Assembly (NCBI GenBank): GCA_034440615.1
Contig: JAOTOM010003689.1
Span: 62,001 to 126,000, forward strand
Reading direction: 5' to 3'
Length of the DNA: 64,000 nt
DNA from: Ashinkailepas kermadecensis
Lineage: Eukaryota; Arthropoda; Thecostraca; Neolepadidae
The notes beneath the pieces are model-generated. The model was not told the DNA's origin. It did no database searches and saw only the letters and a list, made by a program, of their open reading frames with translations. Both the position numbers and the translations under genes were made by a program. Position 1 is the first letter of the stretch; each line of letters begins with the position of its first letter. Below, one piece after another: positions 32,230 to 44,577 of this stretch.

Positions 32230-33350
32230 GGCGATAGGCAAGAACACGTAGTATGCAATGTGTGCCTCTGTGTGTACATGTCAGTAAAACAATAGTCAAT
32301 AAGGCGAGAGCTGGAGCTCTTTTTGGCGGCCAAGGTATGCAACGTAATCCATTGAATTAAATACTTACATGCAGCCAAGTCGGATGCCATGCATTTTCAC
32401 CGGCTTAAAAATGCAAGAGTCAGGTTGCAGTTCAATCCCGGTGACTTCCAACTCCCCGCCACCCTGCCAACACATTGTTGAGTCTTGATTCCGACAGGAA
32501 TTGTCGCGTGACCTTCGCACCACGCGGCAAAAGCGAGCCAACAAGGACCTCTCGGCACGTCATATCTGCTGGCTACGGGGCTGGATGAAGAAACTGCCCA
32601 GCCTATAACACTTCCAATGCTTCCAAGCCTCGCGTCTAGAAAACAGATGCACCATGCCATGAACAGCAAGCCGGTGTCCGCCCTTTCTTGTCAGATGTTG
32701 ACGTTGACATACGGTGGGTGCATCGTGTCGACTGCACGCGGCAGCATCGCCTTCAGACATGCCAGCATTTCGGCGCTGCTCTCGACGGGCCCGCTGATGG
32801 GAATGTGGTGCCACCCATTGCATGGGCACCACCTAATGCATTGCTGGTAGTCGTTTGTGAAACTCGGCCGACTTCGATTAAGCTTTTAAGGTAGTGGCGC
32901 AACAGCAGAGAACGGCACTCCCTCGGCCCAGTATTTAGCATGAGCAGAGCAGAGCTTCCGACCTTGGCGCGCACCAAGGGAGTCTCTTCTGTTCCTCCCC
33001 TTGGATCCGTAGCAGCATAAGATTTGTGACACAAGCCGTGGATGAGTCGACTCAACGAAATTATTCGCAATCATTTTTGTTTACGGCGACGGAGAAATCA
33101 AAAGCATTCGTCCTTTTGATATGAATAATATAAATGCGATCATTTTTACCTGTTGGTGAACTTTGCATCTCTCGTGTTGTGCTATCGCTCTCTATGTCAT
33201 GGCATGTCAACCTATTTTACCTAGTGACTTCCTTATTTCGCCGCACTTGTACCTGCACTACATAAGAATACCATAATAGCATCTATTGCCGGAGATAAGC
33301 CAATGGAATGGCCTATTGAAATGTATGTATCATATGGGAAGCGTTCGTCA
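32230..33350. other. Gene-poor stretch; no feature supported
   Basis: Mixed composition. Open frames overlap on both strands between 32.4 and 33.0 kb without conserved wording. Confidence 0.4.
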
Positions 33351-33357
33351 CAACTGG

Positions 33358-33705
33358 AAATGATAGTGATTGGTAAAATGATAGTGATTGGTAAAATGAT
33401 AGTGATTGGTAAAATGATAGTGATTGGTAAAATTATAGTGATTGGTAAAATGATAGTGATTGGTAAAATGATAGTGATTGGTAAAATGATAGTGATTGGT
33501 AAAATGATCGTGATTGGTAAAATGATAGTGATTGGTAAAATGATAGTGATTGGTAAAATGATAGTGATTGGTAAAATGATCGTGATTGGTAAAATGATCG
33601 TGATTGGTAAAATGATAGTGATTGGTAAAATGATAGTGATTGGTAAAATGATAGTGATTGGTAAAATGATAGTGATTGGTAAAATGATAGTGATTGGTAA
33701 AATGC
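33358..33705. repeat. 18-bp minisatellite, about 19 copies
   Basis: The unit is atgatagtgattggtaaa; a few copies have atcgtg and one has attata. Because 18 is a multiple of 3 the plus strand reads MIVIGK repeatedly inside a 167-codon open frame (33303-33806), and the minus strand reads HFTNHY. It is extremely uniform, which suggests recent homogenisation. No evidence that it is expressed. Confidence 0.97.
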
Positions 33706-33899
33706 ACGATGGCCAAATCCAATCACATCAATATGTTAAAAGTTGTTGCTGCTTTTGCCCTTATTCCGAATATTGCTGCTCATTTTTGTACCGCTTAAGT
33801 TCGTGATGATGTCAATAAAATCCTTTCTCCATCTCGACCAAATAAGAAATTCCTTTTGAACTTTTTTAAAGAAAATTAATTATTTCCCATTGAACTAAG

Positions 33900-34245
33900 C
33901 CTCTGATGGCCCACCAGTTACGCGAGGACAGCAATGCCAGCCGATGACGCCCGAGCCGATAGTGACCTCACGTCCCAGCCCAGCAGTGCCGAGATGTGCG
34001 CCAAGTGTGGGGCCAGCGTCGTCACCGCTGTGGGACCAACACGGCCGGGTGACGCGTGCCACGGCCGCCAGTCTACGTCGGCCCTCTGCAGAGCGGCCAG
34101 CTCGAGTCTGCGCTCCGATCTGGGCTTGGACGCCCGGGCAGCTGGCCGGCATATCAGCCGATCGGAGAGAGTGAAGAGGCAGCAGCGGCGGCAGTGGCGG
34201 CGACGGTGGCGGCGCAGCCAGTCGACGCGCGGTCGTCTCGTCGAG
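33900..34245 (+). other. GC-rich leader upstream of the FReP signal-peptide exon
   Basis: Abruptly GC-rich after AT-rich DNA. The signal-peptide frame stays open upstream to an ATG at 33934, so a 104-residue N-terminal extension (starting MPADDARADSDLTSQPSSAE) is formally possible, but it would bury the signal sequence. More likely this is 5' untranslated sequence and promoter-proximal DNA. No TATA box is obvious. Confidence 0.4.
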
Positions 34246-34434
34246 ATGCGAGTCGCGTGTGGCCTGCTGGTGCCGGCGGCGCTGCTGGCGCTGGCCGTCG
34301 CGCTGGTCGCCTGCGAGACCAGCGGCGAGGAGGAGGGCCAACTGCGCCGCGTGATTCAGACGGCTGTCGACGATGCGCTGCGACACCACCTGGACAGCCT
34401 GCGCTGCGACAACATCCGCAAACGACAGGCCGCG
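34246..34434 (+). CDS. Signal-peptide exon of a secreted coiled-coil protein (probable FReP exon 1)
   Basis: 63 codons from ATG to a GTGAGC donor at 34435. The N-terminus is MRVACGLLVPAALLALAVAL, a classic signal peptide with a likely cut near VAC-ET. It is followed by an acidic/amphipathic heptad stretch LRRVIQTAVDDALRHHLDSL, then RCDNIRKRQAA. Codons are strongly GC-ending (CTG GTG CCG GCG GCG CTG CTG GCG CTG), matching the fibrinogen exon at 61.9 kb. Without a donor the frame reads on to a TGA at 34501, so a short unspliced form is conceivable. Confidence 0.7.
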
Positions 34435-35835
34435 GTGAGCGCGACGCCGCACTCTCGCTCGTCAGCCCGGCGACGACTCTATTGCTTTTACTGCTTTCCA
34501 TGACGATAAACCATGGAACATGTGAAGCTGGGATGATGTGCATTAAGGTGCAGTGGCGTCGCCACGAAATTCTTCCGGGGGAGGGGGGGGGAGGTCGAAA
34601 GGGGGCCTGCTGTTCCCCGAAAGGGGACCTCCATTGTGTTAGGGTCTCATATTGTTTTTAGGCTCTTACTATGGTTCGAGAATGGGGAACATGATTTCAT
34701 ATTGGTGTTTTGTTTGTTCTTGGCATGGTGCATCATTTACTCAAAACGCAATAGCACTAATCATTTTCGCTGAAAACTGGGCCATACCAGGGTATAAATA
34801 AGTACTATTTGGATAAATACATAAGTGCCAAAACAAACCAACGTCTCAATGCTTTCTCGAATCTTCCCGCTGGCCTCCAGATTGCAGCGAGCTGGCGGGG
34901 CTGGTGTTAAGCATATCTTACAGATATCTGCCATTGATCAACCCACTTTTAGGTACTCCAAGTCTAACTGAATATAGCTAGATTCATCACTACTGTTATT
35001 TATTCCCACCAACTTGATGTCATAAGCAAAGCTTGAACGATCATTTCTCAGTCCTAGGACGACAATTTCGCAAAGGTGACAACGAGAAGTGGATTGCATT
35101 GTTTTTCTGAGCGCCATCTTAGGAATTTGTTTCTTTTTATCACATTTGGTGCTGGCTGCAAGGCAACTGTCACACGAGCTAAAATATATCCTCAGCGAAT
35201 AAATTCATGGCAAGAACAAGCATTGAACAGCAATGCATAAATGACAATGCAACAATGTCAGTGCATACATAATCCAAACCTTCAAAATCCACGCCGTCAC
35301 GCCCATCGTTTTCGCTGCCCTGTGCCGTTTTGTAAATAACGTTGAGAAGGTATGGAAGCTGGGAAGCTCTAATCATGCAGGCTGTTATAACAGAAAAGAA
35401 GTTTGTTGGAAGAAAATGCATTTAAAAACATCATTCATCCCATTTCATATGGGGCATGGATGTTGTATTGTATGCTTGTGAGAGGTAATTTGTCCCCTCA
35501 ATGTTGGCTTTGCCCCATGGGCGTATGTTTCGGAAAATTATTGAGGGACCAGTGGAGTACCTATATTTTCGTCAAGCAGGAGGGGGCATACGGATTTGCA
35601 GGGGGGGGGGGGCACCTACGCCCATTAAAAAGTCCTTGGATTTCGACCGCTATTTTGTCAAAGGGGACACTTCGAAATAATATAATTAGTTATCAACTAA
35701 ATTGTCCTGTGGAGGGGCCTAATCTACCACTATGGTTTCTGATTGGTCGGATTTCAACCCTAACTCCACCACCCAGTTCTAAGGTTTTCTTTTGGTATCC
35801 CTTGATAAGTTACCTCACACTGCTGAAATTACACC
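34435..35835. other. FReP intron, 5' part; small dispersed-repeat end at 34549
   Basis: No exon supported. cagtggcgtcgccacgaaat at 34549, followed by a G-rich run, resembles the CAGTGGCG ends of other non-coding elements here, but no partner end was located. The remainder is AT-rich. Confidence 0.4.
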
Positions 35836-35838
35836 TAC

Positions 35839-37880
35839 ACCACAAAACCGGATCGGTATCCCAAAAAATCAAGCTGGAGCCCTCCAAAAAAGGAGGGATT
35901 CCAACAAATAAATGTCCGGGTCAGGAAAATGGCCCTGGAGCACCGGACATTTTTTTCCCAGATGCCTTTAAAAATTGCGTATGGCACCGAAAAGCATACC
36001 GGATCTCGAAAAATCGAGGTGGGATACAAAAACATGGTTTCAGAGGCTCGAAAAATCAGGCCGGGATTCGGACTTTAAAAAAAAACAGAAAAGATCCACA
36101 AAAATCGCGTTGAGCCCAGAAAGCTGGCGTTGGGTCTCCGGAACCACGCGCTTGGGCGCGATAAGTCGCCCTGAGACCCATAAAAATCGCACCGAAGCCC
36201 CAAAATCATACTGGGGCCCCACAAATGTGCGTCAGAAGCCCCAAATATACACAGCGGGACCCTAAGAGTACAACGGTGCCCGAAAATACAACTAACCCTC
36301 CAAAGCGCACCGAGTCTCCCAAAAAGCGATAGGGCCTTAAAACATGCGTTGCAGCCCTAAATAAACATACCGGGAGCTCTAAAAAAAATACACTGCAAGC
36401 TCGCAAGGCGCACAGGGGCCATGAGAACGCACAAGGGCCTGAAAAAGAGGCTGGGGTCACAAAAGGCAACATGGTTCCAAAACGTACAAAACGACCGGGA
36501 GCTAAATAAACACATCGGGATCTTCGAAAACGCCCTGACACGTAAAAAATACTCGGTGCACAAAAAGCAACAAAGCCCTAAAACGAGCAGGGTTTCGAAG
36601 ATGTATTAGGCCCATAACTTCAATTTAAAATGTATTACCCACCACTTTAAACTCCAAAATTTCACAATTTCAGGCATTCCATTTCATAGCACCCGGTCGA
36701 CACGACGGCAACGTTAGTGCACGTGCACGCCCATATCTCGTATTCGGTGCATTCGCCACACTTCGTGCGATGCTACGGTTTCTGCTAGGCCTTCTGCGTT
36801 TTGCTAATTGCTGCCACATGATAGACTTGCGCCATATTTTACGTGATGGAATGCTTCGTATGGGCGTTCGCTGCGAAAAGTCGATTGATTAAATTCGATC
36901 ATTAGTTTCCTACTTCCCACATTTTCTGGTAGTTATGAAATGCGGTTTCCGCTGAGCTTTGTGCACTTCATATCTTTGCTGCTATCCTCCCAGATTGGCA
37001 ACCGAACCGAGGCCCTGCCTCAGCGTTCTTTTTTGGACCCGTTGCGTCTTTCTTGGTCTATGATTGTGTATTATGGCTCCAATCCATTTTTGTTAGGGGC
37101 CTAAAACATTTTCGAACACCCTGCTCGTTTTAGGGTTTGTTGCATTTTTGTGCACCGATGATTTTTTTTTGACGTGTGAGGGCGTTTTCGAAGATCCCGA
37201 CGTCTTTATTTAGCGCCTGGTCTTTTTGTTTGTTTTGGAACCATGTTACCTTTTGCGGCCCCAGCCACTTTTTCAGGCTCTTGTGCGTTATCATGACCCC
37301 TGTGTGCCTTGAGAGCTTCCGGTGTATTTTTTAGACCTCCCGGTATGTATATTTATGGCTGCAATGCATGTGTTTAGGCCCTGTCGCTTTTTGTGAGACT
37401 GTGCGTTTTGGGGGGCGAGTTGTGTTTTCGGCCACCGTTGTGCTCTTAGGGTCCCGATGTGTTTATTTTGGGCTTCTGACGCACACTTGTGGGGCCCCAG
37501 TAAAATGTTGGGGCTTCGGTACGATGTTTCTAGGTCCCAGAGCGGCTTATCGCGCCCAGGCGCGTGGTTCCGGAGACCGAACCCCAATTTTCTGGGCTCA
37601 ATACGATTTTTGTGAATGTTTTCTGATTTTTTTTTAAAAGTCCGAATCCCGGCCTGACTTCTCGAGCCCTTGGCGCCATGTTTTTGTATCCCACCTCGAT
37701 TGTTCGAGATCCGGATTGTATTTGTTTTTCGGTGCCGTACGCAATTTGTGAAAGCATCTGATAATATGTTCGGTGCTCCAGAGCCAATTTTTTACCTGGG
37801 CATTTAGTTGTTGGAATCCCTCCCTATTTTGGAGGGCTCCAGCTTGATTTTTTTTCGGATACCGATCCGGTGTTTGTGGT
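35839..37880. repeat. Large inverted repeat (arms about 780 bp, spacer about 480 bp)
   Basis: The left arm 35839-36614 and right arm 37098-37880 are reverse complements with roughly 80% agreement by eye. Matching checkpoints include caccacaaaaccggatc with gatccggtgtttgtggt at the outer ends, gattcggactttaaaaaaaa with ttttttttaaaagtccgaat, and ctaaaacgagcagggtttcg with cgaacaccctgctcgttttag at the inner ends. Each arm is made of short GGGGCCCC/AAAATCGCG-type words. Transcription would give a long hairpin RNA. Confidence 0.9.
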
Positions 37881-38745
37881 CACACTGTGCTTACGTGTGG
37901 CCCTAGACGCCAATTTTTGAGAGCCTCGACGGGACTACCGATGAGAATTGTGGGTCCCGAGCGCGATATTTGGGGGGCCCGGTTCCAGTTCGTGGGACGT
38001 GTTGTATTTAGATGTGCCCCCCAACGCGATTTTAGCGGTTCCTGTTGCAATTTTTCGGCCCTCGGAGCGAGTTTTCCGGGGCTCGCCGTATTTATTTGGA
38101 GACCCATACGCGAATTCTGGTGGACCGACGCGAATTTTGGTGGCCCCAGCGCGATTTTTGAGGCCCCGGCACGATTCCTGGGAGCTTATCCCTCTCAGGA
38201 TGGAGGGGGCATTTGCCCCTTTGATATAGCCCTGCGGCCACTGAAGGAGTTTTGTTTTGTCCCAGAGTGACATTCCGGTTAAGGATTGATTTTTGGGGCA
38301 GCTGCAACTTTTGGGGCCCCGGCGCGACCTTCTGGGCCTCCAGTATGATTTTCAAGGGCTGCGACGCGACTTTTTTGAGTCCAATGTGATCATTTGGGCC
38401 CCGACGTCATTTTCTTGGATCCCTAGCGCGAGCTATAGCGGCCTCGACACTTTTTGGGGGTCCGATGCGTTTTGGGGGCTTTTGACGTCATTGTTGGGCC
38501 CCCAGAGTGATTATTCATGTCCGGATTGTTTTTCGTTGCTTCGGCTTCATTTGTTTTGATCCCAATGAGACTGTTGGGGCACGGTACGGCCTGTCGTGCC
38601 CCGGGCATGATTTTCGTGGTCCGGGGGTGAATTTTTGGTACCCCAGGCTCAGCGTAATTTGCGGGGGCCCCGGCCGGATCTTTTGGGGCCCATATCGTGA
38701 TTTTAAAGTACCCAGACGCGACTCGTACTATTTCTTAAGGGTTTC
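37881..38745. repeat. Degenerate 25-32-bp repeats, ggccccggcgcgattttt type
   Basis: Continues the compositional pattern of the right arm of the inverted repeat: ggccccagcgcgatttttga, ggccccggcacgattcctgg, ggccccggcgcgaccttctg and so on, about one unit per 28-32 bp. Each unit differs, so this is a very old array or the product of continual slippage. Stops occur in all frames. Confidence 0.75.
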
Positions 38746-38749
38746 TTCG

Positions 38750-41700
38750 TGCAAATTATAGGCCTCCTGTCGCGTCTTAAGGGTATCGTCTCACTTCCTA
38801 GAGCCTTTTTACCGGTTTTCGACGCCTCCTTGTGTGTCCTACCCTCCTCCATATTCAATGGTCCTCCTCTCCCGTTTTGGAGGGCCTCCTCTTGCATTCT
38901 GGGGCCCCTTTAACATGGCATGGGGCTTCCTCTCATCTTCGAGGGGCATTCTCTGCCAAATTAGGGGCCTCCTGCCACGCCTCGTGGGCCTCCTCTTTTA
39001 TCCTGGCAAAGCCTTACCCATCTTGAGGGATCTTCAATTTTGGAAACCTCACCTCCTTCCATACCTGCTACCACTCCCATCTTAAGGGCGTCCTCTCATT
39101 TCCTGGGAACTCTTTCCGGTCTTCAGGGCCTCATTTGGTCCTGGAGACCTACTCCTTCTTGAGGGACTCCTCTCGAGTCCGGCAGGTGCCTCATTTCTCT
39201 TCTAGAGGCCTTCTTTTTCAAATTAGGGGCCTCCACTCACGTCTTGGGGGCCTCCTGCTCTGCGTGTGGATTCGATCTTTACCCATCTTAGGGTGGTCTC
39301 TTATCTCCTGGTGGACTCCTCTTCTCTCCCAGGCGCCTCCTCTGCCAAATTACTGGCAACTTTTCTTATCTTAGTGGCCTTGTTATTTCCCGGGGACCTT
39401 CTTAGCCGTCTTCGAGCCTTCTTTTCCGCCTGGGAGCCATCTCTCTTATCCAATGGCCTTTCTTTCCTATTTTAGGGGCCTCCTCGTTCATCATGGGGTC
39501 TCATTTCCAATCTTGTGTCGTTCTCTTCCGAATTAGGTGCCTCCTGCCACGTCTCTGGATCATCCTTTTCTATCTCGGTGGAACCTCACCCGTTTGGGGC
39601 CTGCGTCTCCGAAACCTCATCTCATATCCACTGGCTTCCTTTTCCGTCTTAGGGCCTCCTCTCATATTCTGGGGCCTCCTTTCCGGTGCTGGGGCCTCCT
39701 TTGCAATCCTGGTTGCCTCCGTGCCATTTTTGACAATCTCTTGATTTCTGGGGACTCCTACCCTCTCCTAGGTGACTCCTTTTTCAAATTAGGGGCCTCC
39801 TCTCACGTCATGGGGGCCTCCATATCTGTGTTTAGAGCCTCATTATCCTCTTAGCAGGGTGCTTTTGCGTCCTAGTCCTAGATCTTCTCTTCTAGGGTCC
39901 TCTTCTTCCAAAATATGGGACTCATCTGGCTGGTCTCGGTGGCCTTCTCTCATTCCTGCGGAGACCTTCTTACCCGTCTTGGGGCCCCTATTGCGTCCAG
40001 AGAAATCTCCCCTATCATGTCTTAATTTTATATTGCAAGGGCATCCTCTTCCGTCTTGGGGGCCTCGTTTTCCAAATTAAGAATATCCTGCCACCCATCG
40101 GAAGCCTTTTCGTCTAACCTGGGTGGCTTCTTGCCCGTCTCGGTGGCATCCTTTCCGTCATGAGGGCCTCCTTTTCGTGCTGGGGTCCTCCTTTTCGTCC
40201 TGGGGCCTCCTTTTCTTCCTGGGGGCTACCTCCCAATCTCTGTTCTACGTCTTAGGGGCCTCCTTTTCGTCCTTGGGTGCATCCTTTTCGTTCTGGGGGT
40301 CTCCTTTTCGTCTTGGGGCCTCCTTTTAGTCCTGGGGGCCTCCTCCTAATCTCTGTTCTACGTCTTGGGGGCTTCCTTTGCGTCCTGGGGGCACTGGCGG
40401 ATCCAGCCCACCGGTTTGGGGGGGGGCAACTTTCGGTTTTCGGCGTCAACCCCCACCCCTCCCCCAGTGGCGTACCTAGGAATTGCATCAGGGGAGGGGT
40501 CGAACGGATTTGGAGGGTGCCCATTCTCCCACTATTTTTGGTTAAAAGCACCGGATTTCGACCACTATTTGTCAAAGGGGCCCATTGAAGAAGAAGAAAA
40601 AATTGACAACCTAATTTCCTGTGTAGGGGCCCCAGCCTAGTTCCACCGTTCCTATGTTATCGGATTTTTTATCTTGTTTACCAAAACGTTCACGTTCACG
40701 TTCAACGTATTGTACCACGTCAACGTTCGTGCACGTGTACACTGGCGGATCCGATTTTGTCAACTCTTGCTGTAAGCAGAACTTGAGCAGCATGGAACCG
40801 CGATGTGTGTCAGAATCTACTATGCTACCATACTGGCTTCCAAACAATTATACAAAATCCTTTAAAATTTGAGATCCTTTCATCCAGACGCTATTTTTTT
40901 TAACCTCGGCAAAGATTACTGCATTTTAATTTAGTTGACTTCTGTTGGTTTCGGGGGGCCAAAAGACACTATGCCCCCCTTTTAAGCGCTTCGGGGGGCA
41001 TGGCCGGAATGGCCCCTCCCTGGATCCGCCAGTGCCTGTGGGCATCCTTTTCGTCCTGGGGGCCTCCTTTTCGTCCTGGGGGCCTTTGCCTGGGGGTTGT
41101 CCGGGGGCCTTTTGTCCTGGGGGCCTCCTCCAATTCTGTTAGTCTGGGGCCTCTTTTCGTCTGGGGCTCTTTTGTTCTGGGTCCTTTTCGTCTGGGGGCC
41201 TTTTGTCCTGGGGCCTCCTCCACTCTGTTCTACGTCTTGGGGCTCTTTCGTCCTGGGGCTTCTTTTCGTCCTGGGGGCCTCATTTTCGTCCTGGGGGCCA
41301 CCTCCCAATCTCTGTTCTACGTCTTAGGGGCCTCCTTTTCGTCCTGGGGGCCTCCTTTTCGTCCTGGGGGTCTCCTTTTCGTCCTGGGGGCCTCATTTTC
41401 GTCCTGGGGGCCTCTCCAACCGTTACGTCTTTAGGTGCCTTTTTTCGTCCTTGGGTGCTCTTTTCGTCTTGGGGGCCTCCTTTTCGTCCTGGAGGCCTCC
41501 TTTTTCGTCATGCCCCTTTTCGTCATGGGGGCCACCTCCCAATCTCTGTCCTACGTCTTGGGGCCTTCTTTTGCCCTGGGGCCTCCTTTTCGTCCTAGGG
41601 GGCCTCCTTTTCGTCCTGGGAGCCTCCTCCCAATCTCTGTTCTACGTCTTGGGGCCGTCTTTTCGCCATGGGGGGCTCCTTTTCGTCATAGGGGCCTCCT

Positions 41701-41860
41701 TTTCGTCATGGAGCCTCCTTTTCGTCCTGGGGGGCCACCTTCCAATCTCTGTTCTACGTCTCTTATGGAAACCTGATTATATTTCCTGGGGGCCTCGTCA
41801 GTCTTGAGGCCTCATTGACAGCATGATCTTCTGTCCCGTCGGCCTCCTTGCTCACCCTTT
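38750..41860. repeat. Degenerate 20-28-bp repeats, ggggcctccttttcgtcct type
   Basis: Begins near 38760 as diverged ggcctcctctc words and becomes more regular toward 40.2-41.75 kb, where ggcctccttttcgtcctggg recurs almost perfectly. A super-unit of several such words plus cccaatctctgttctacgtc repeats at about 40230, 40350, 41305, 41630 and 41740. It is interrupted by an inserted element at 40392-41034. Frames reading LFVLGASFSSWG are repeat artefacts. Confidence 0.9.
40392..41034. mobile_element. 643-bp hAT-like non-autonomous element in the degenerate array
   Basis: The ends are perfect inverted copies, CACTGGCGGATCCAG at the left and CTGGATCCGCCAGTG at the right. The flanks CCTGGGGG (40384-40391) and CCTGTGGG (41035-41042) form an 8-bp target duplication with one mismatch. 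Inside is another cagtggcgtacctagg word at 40463 and an actggcggatccgatt word at 40742, so nested insertions are likely. No transposase frame. Confidence 0.72.
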
Positions 41861-42530
41861 TTTGCTGTGCATCTGCGGATAGGAGCCTCCTCAAATTTCA
41901 TGGGGGGGCGATTTCCCCAGCTGCCCCCCCGGTGGCGACGCCCTTGTTAAGGTTACCTTCGCTAGACTTTTTCGAAATGTTTTGCCATTATTCTGATGCA
42001 GTTTTTTTTAATGCTGATTCTAAATGTCAACTTCTTTTGATCCTTCCGATTTTTTTTGCCCGCACGGATCGCTTGAAGTTTTTTTTTTTTTTATAAATGT
42101 GGACTTTAGACATATTTTGAGCTGTCGTTACCAATAGAAACAAAGTGAACTTTAAGCTTAAACTCACCAATGTGAATTTTGTTCAAGCTTGTACAATGGA
42201 GATTTACTTGACAGCAGAATCAGTGCACTACCTTAACCCATTGATAATGAAAATTGACTTGCAAATGCAAATTGCTTCCTTCATAGAGGGCGCTAGTGTC
42301 AGACGACGCGCTTCACACTTTGCATTTGGGGATATTGTGGCGACCATGTAATATTGACGACTAGATTAATTATTGGATGGTAAACTAGATATTCCCCTAC
42401 TTCTTTTCAAGTATATGGTTGCGAACTGGTGGCCATCAGTGTCCAAGTGTAAGCATTTGAATCGCGAATTTGCAGATATTAGCAGAATACACCGCGAGCT
42501 TTCCGCTCTTAAATATTTTGAACAGCGAGA

Positions 42531-42559
42531 TATACTTAGAATCTAATAGATTCTAAGTA
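42531..42559. repeat. Perfect palindrome at the inner edge of the left inverted repeat
   Basis: ATACTTAGAATCT, AAT, AGATTCTAAGTAT: a 13-bp stem with a 3-base loop. An imperfect counterpart (cttacaatctattagattataag) lies at the inner edge of the right inverted repeat near 44590. Confidence 0.85.
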
Positions 42560-43139
42560 TGATGATCGATGAAGTGTTGTCGGGGCCCACAAGCCACTGC
42601 TGCAATCATTTTCCTCCTGACATGCCAAAATAAAGCATTAACCTTACGTCGCTGGTTATAAGCATATGTCAGCAACTTGAAAGCAGCCTCCATAAGGTTC
42701 TGATAAACGAGTCAATCAGAAGCACTGCATCCATAACAGACGTATTGCATTACACTTTGCATTTATACATGTCATGCTTTCATTGTACACACATTATGGT
42801 TTGCAGCGGACGCCACACTGTCACGATGATCATGTGCGCCAGTCATTGTGCACTTCATGACCCGACCTGGTGCATTTTTTGAAATTTTATTTTGTTTTGG
42901 GCGTTGGCGTCGTGTCTTTCGGCACCGACCACCACTGCCGGTGCTTCAGTACTCAGTTTTACCGACCTCTCAGTTGACTGTGAGTGACAAGGCACTCCTG
43001 TTGAAATGGTTCTTCGATGTATTTTAATATGTTTTCCTCACTCATGTTTCGTGTCAAAGGTGGTTCTGTATCCTGCCCATCTTTCACACACTGATGAACG
43101 TTAACCAGTTTCGTGTATGAGTCAGCATACCAGTTTACG

Positions 43140-44577
43140 CGCGGGAATGTTAATGGCCGAATTGTACCTCATCTCATTCTGTAGGGTTTTTCTTTGGGCG
43201 CACGGTTTTGATCATGTTCACGGCCTCCATCCTCACCGCTTAGTTTTTGTCACCCAGCATGGCCAGCATGACGTTTTCGGGGTGCGCCATATACATGTGT
43301 CTTGTCATAGTCTTTTCAATGGCTTTCATTTCGATGCCGTGGAAATGCTCTTTCTGTTGTCTCATCTGCTCGTACAGGTGGCCGGGCCCATGCACCACAT
43401 CCCATTTATCTTTCCTTGCCCCCACAGTTGGCACATACACATATACAACATGTTTCACAATGCTGCATAGTGATACAGATGGCTCAGATACAGATAAATA
43501 ATAACGTAGAATACGGCTCTGGGCCGTGTACCATCTCGCCATGTACCTTTTTTCATACACACGATATCACACCCAATCAGTGATACCACTGGTCGCAGAC
43601 TTAGCACATTGATACAGCAGCCTCATATCAGTTCTAAGGCCCTGCTCAACACGTGATGGCAACTCTGAAAAATCCTCTCACGTTTCTGCAGCAAACGCAA
43701 CGGCATCTAGCTTGTAGACATCTCCTGCGATACAATTTCGGATTGGTCCAGAGAACGTGCTGGGCCCGGTTGTTTTTCCGTCCAGCAGACCAAACAGACC
43801 TCGATAGGGCAATTCCGCCTGGTGCCATACAATCATGCAGACAAGCTTTTGAGAAAGATCTTTTGCGCGACAATGTGTCCAGTGTGCTTTCCGTCACACA
43901 CAGGATGACCTACATGCACATCCCCGGCATGCATATTTACCGAGACATAGTTAGTGTGCACTCATCTTTTTATGCGACATACGACCCGATTTTACGATGA
44001 CTTCCCCTCTCGTTTGGTCGTTACGGCCGTGCACAAACTGCAGCAGTGCAGTTCTTCGTCATATCATGCACTTCATCTATTCTATACTTTCTGCTCACGT
44101 CAATAGCATTTTGTACTTTTGATATCGTGATGACACCCATACTTCCTTCTTTCAAAGCGACAGAAAACGATGTCAGTATTTTAGACGCCTTGCTTGCACT
44201 GGTATCCAAAGCGTCCAGTGCCTCCGCAACGGCAGTCAGATTTGGTGGTTTGCTTCTCTTAGGTAAGTGCCAATAAGGCACGGCATACTCATCATCTGAT
44301 TCATCGGCAGATTCTTCGGGTATATAATCATGGTATATCATGGTATATCATGTTGCTGCTGAGACTGCTCGTCTGTTTAGCCGGCTTCGACTCGGGGAGC
44401 GCGTGTCATTGACTGTGCTGCCATGCTGCTCCACTTCAGTGACGTCGCTCGATCAACGTCGCCTATAAACTGCAACGTTGGCACTCTCTGGTCCTCCCAA
44501 AAATGTACGTCGTCAACATGGCCACTGAACATGTCGACGACGTACGTTTTGGCTTGTGGGCTCCGCCAATACTTCAT
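43140..44577 (-). pseudogene. Broken coding region inside the TTAA transposon
   Basis: Minus-strand open pieces at 44577-44377 (VDDVHFWEDQRVPTLQFIGD), 44341-44021 (PEESADESDDEYAVPYWHLP then ALDTSASKASKILTSFSVAL) and 43560-43240 (VGARKDKWDVVHGPGHLYEQ) read in the same direction but are separated by stops and frame changes. The wording is protein-like (acidic DESDDEY tract, helical repeats) and lies wholly between the inverted repeats, so it is probably the element's own degraded gene. Superfamily not identified. Confidence 0.5.

Noticed and set aside
31932..32390. Long Pro-Leu, Ser-Pro and Arg-Glu repeat open frames
   Set aside because: They are translations of a (GGGAGA)n microsatellite; six frames are open simply because the hexamer has no stop codon.
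33895..34452. 185-codon minus-strand open frame opposite the FReP first exon
   Set aside because: A shadow of the GC-rich plus-strand exon; the plus strand has a signal peptide and donor, while the minus frame has low-complexity Arg/Pro/Leu content.
40945..41807. Membrane-like open frames reading LFVLGASFSSWG
   Set aside because: Translations of the ggcctccttttcgtcctggg repeats; hydrophobicity comes from T/G-rich units.
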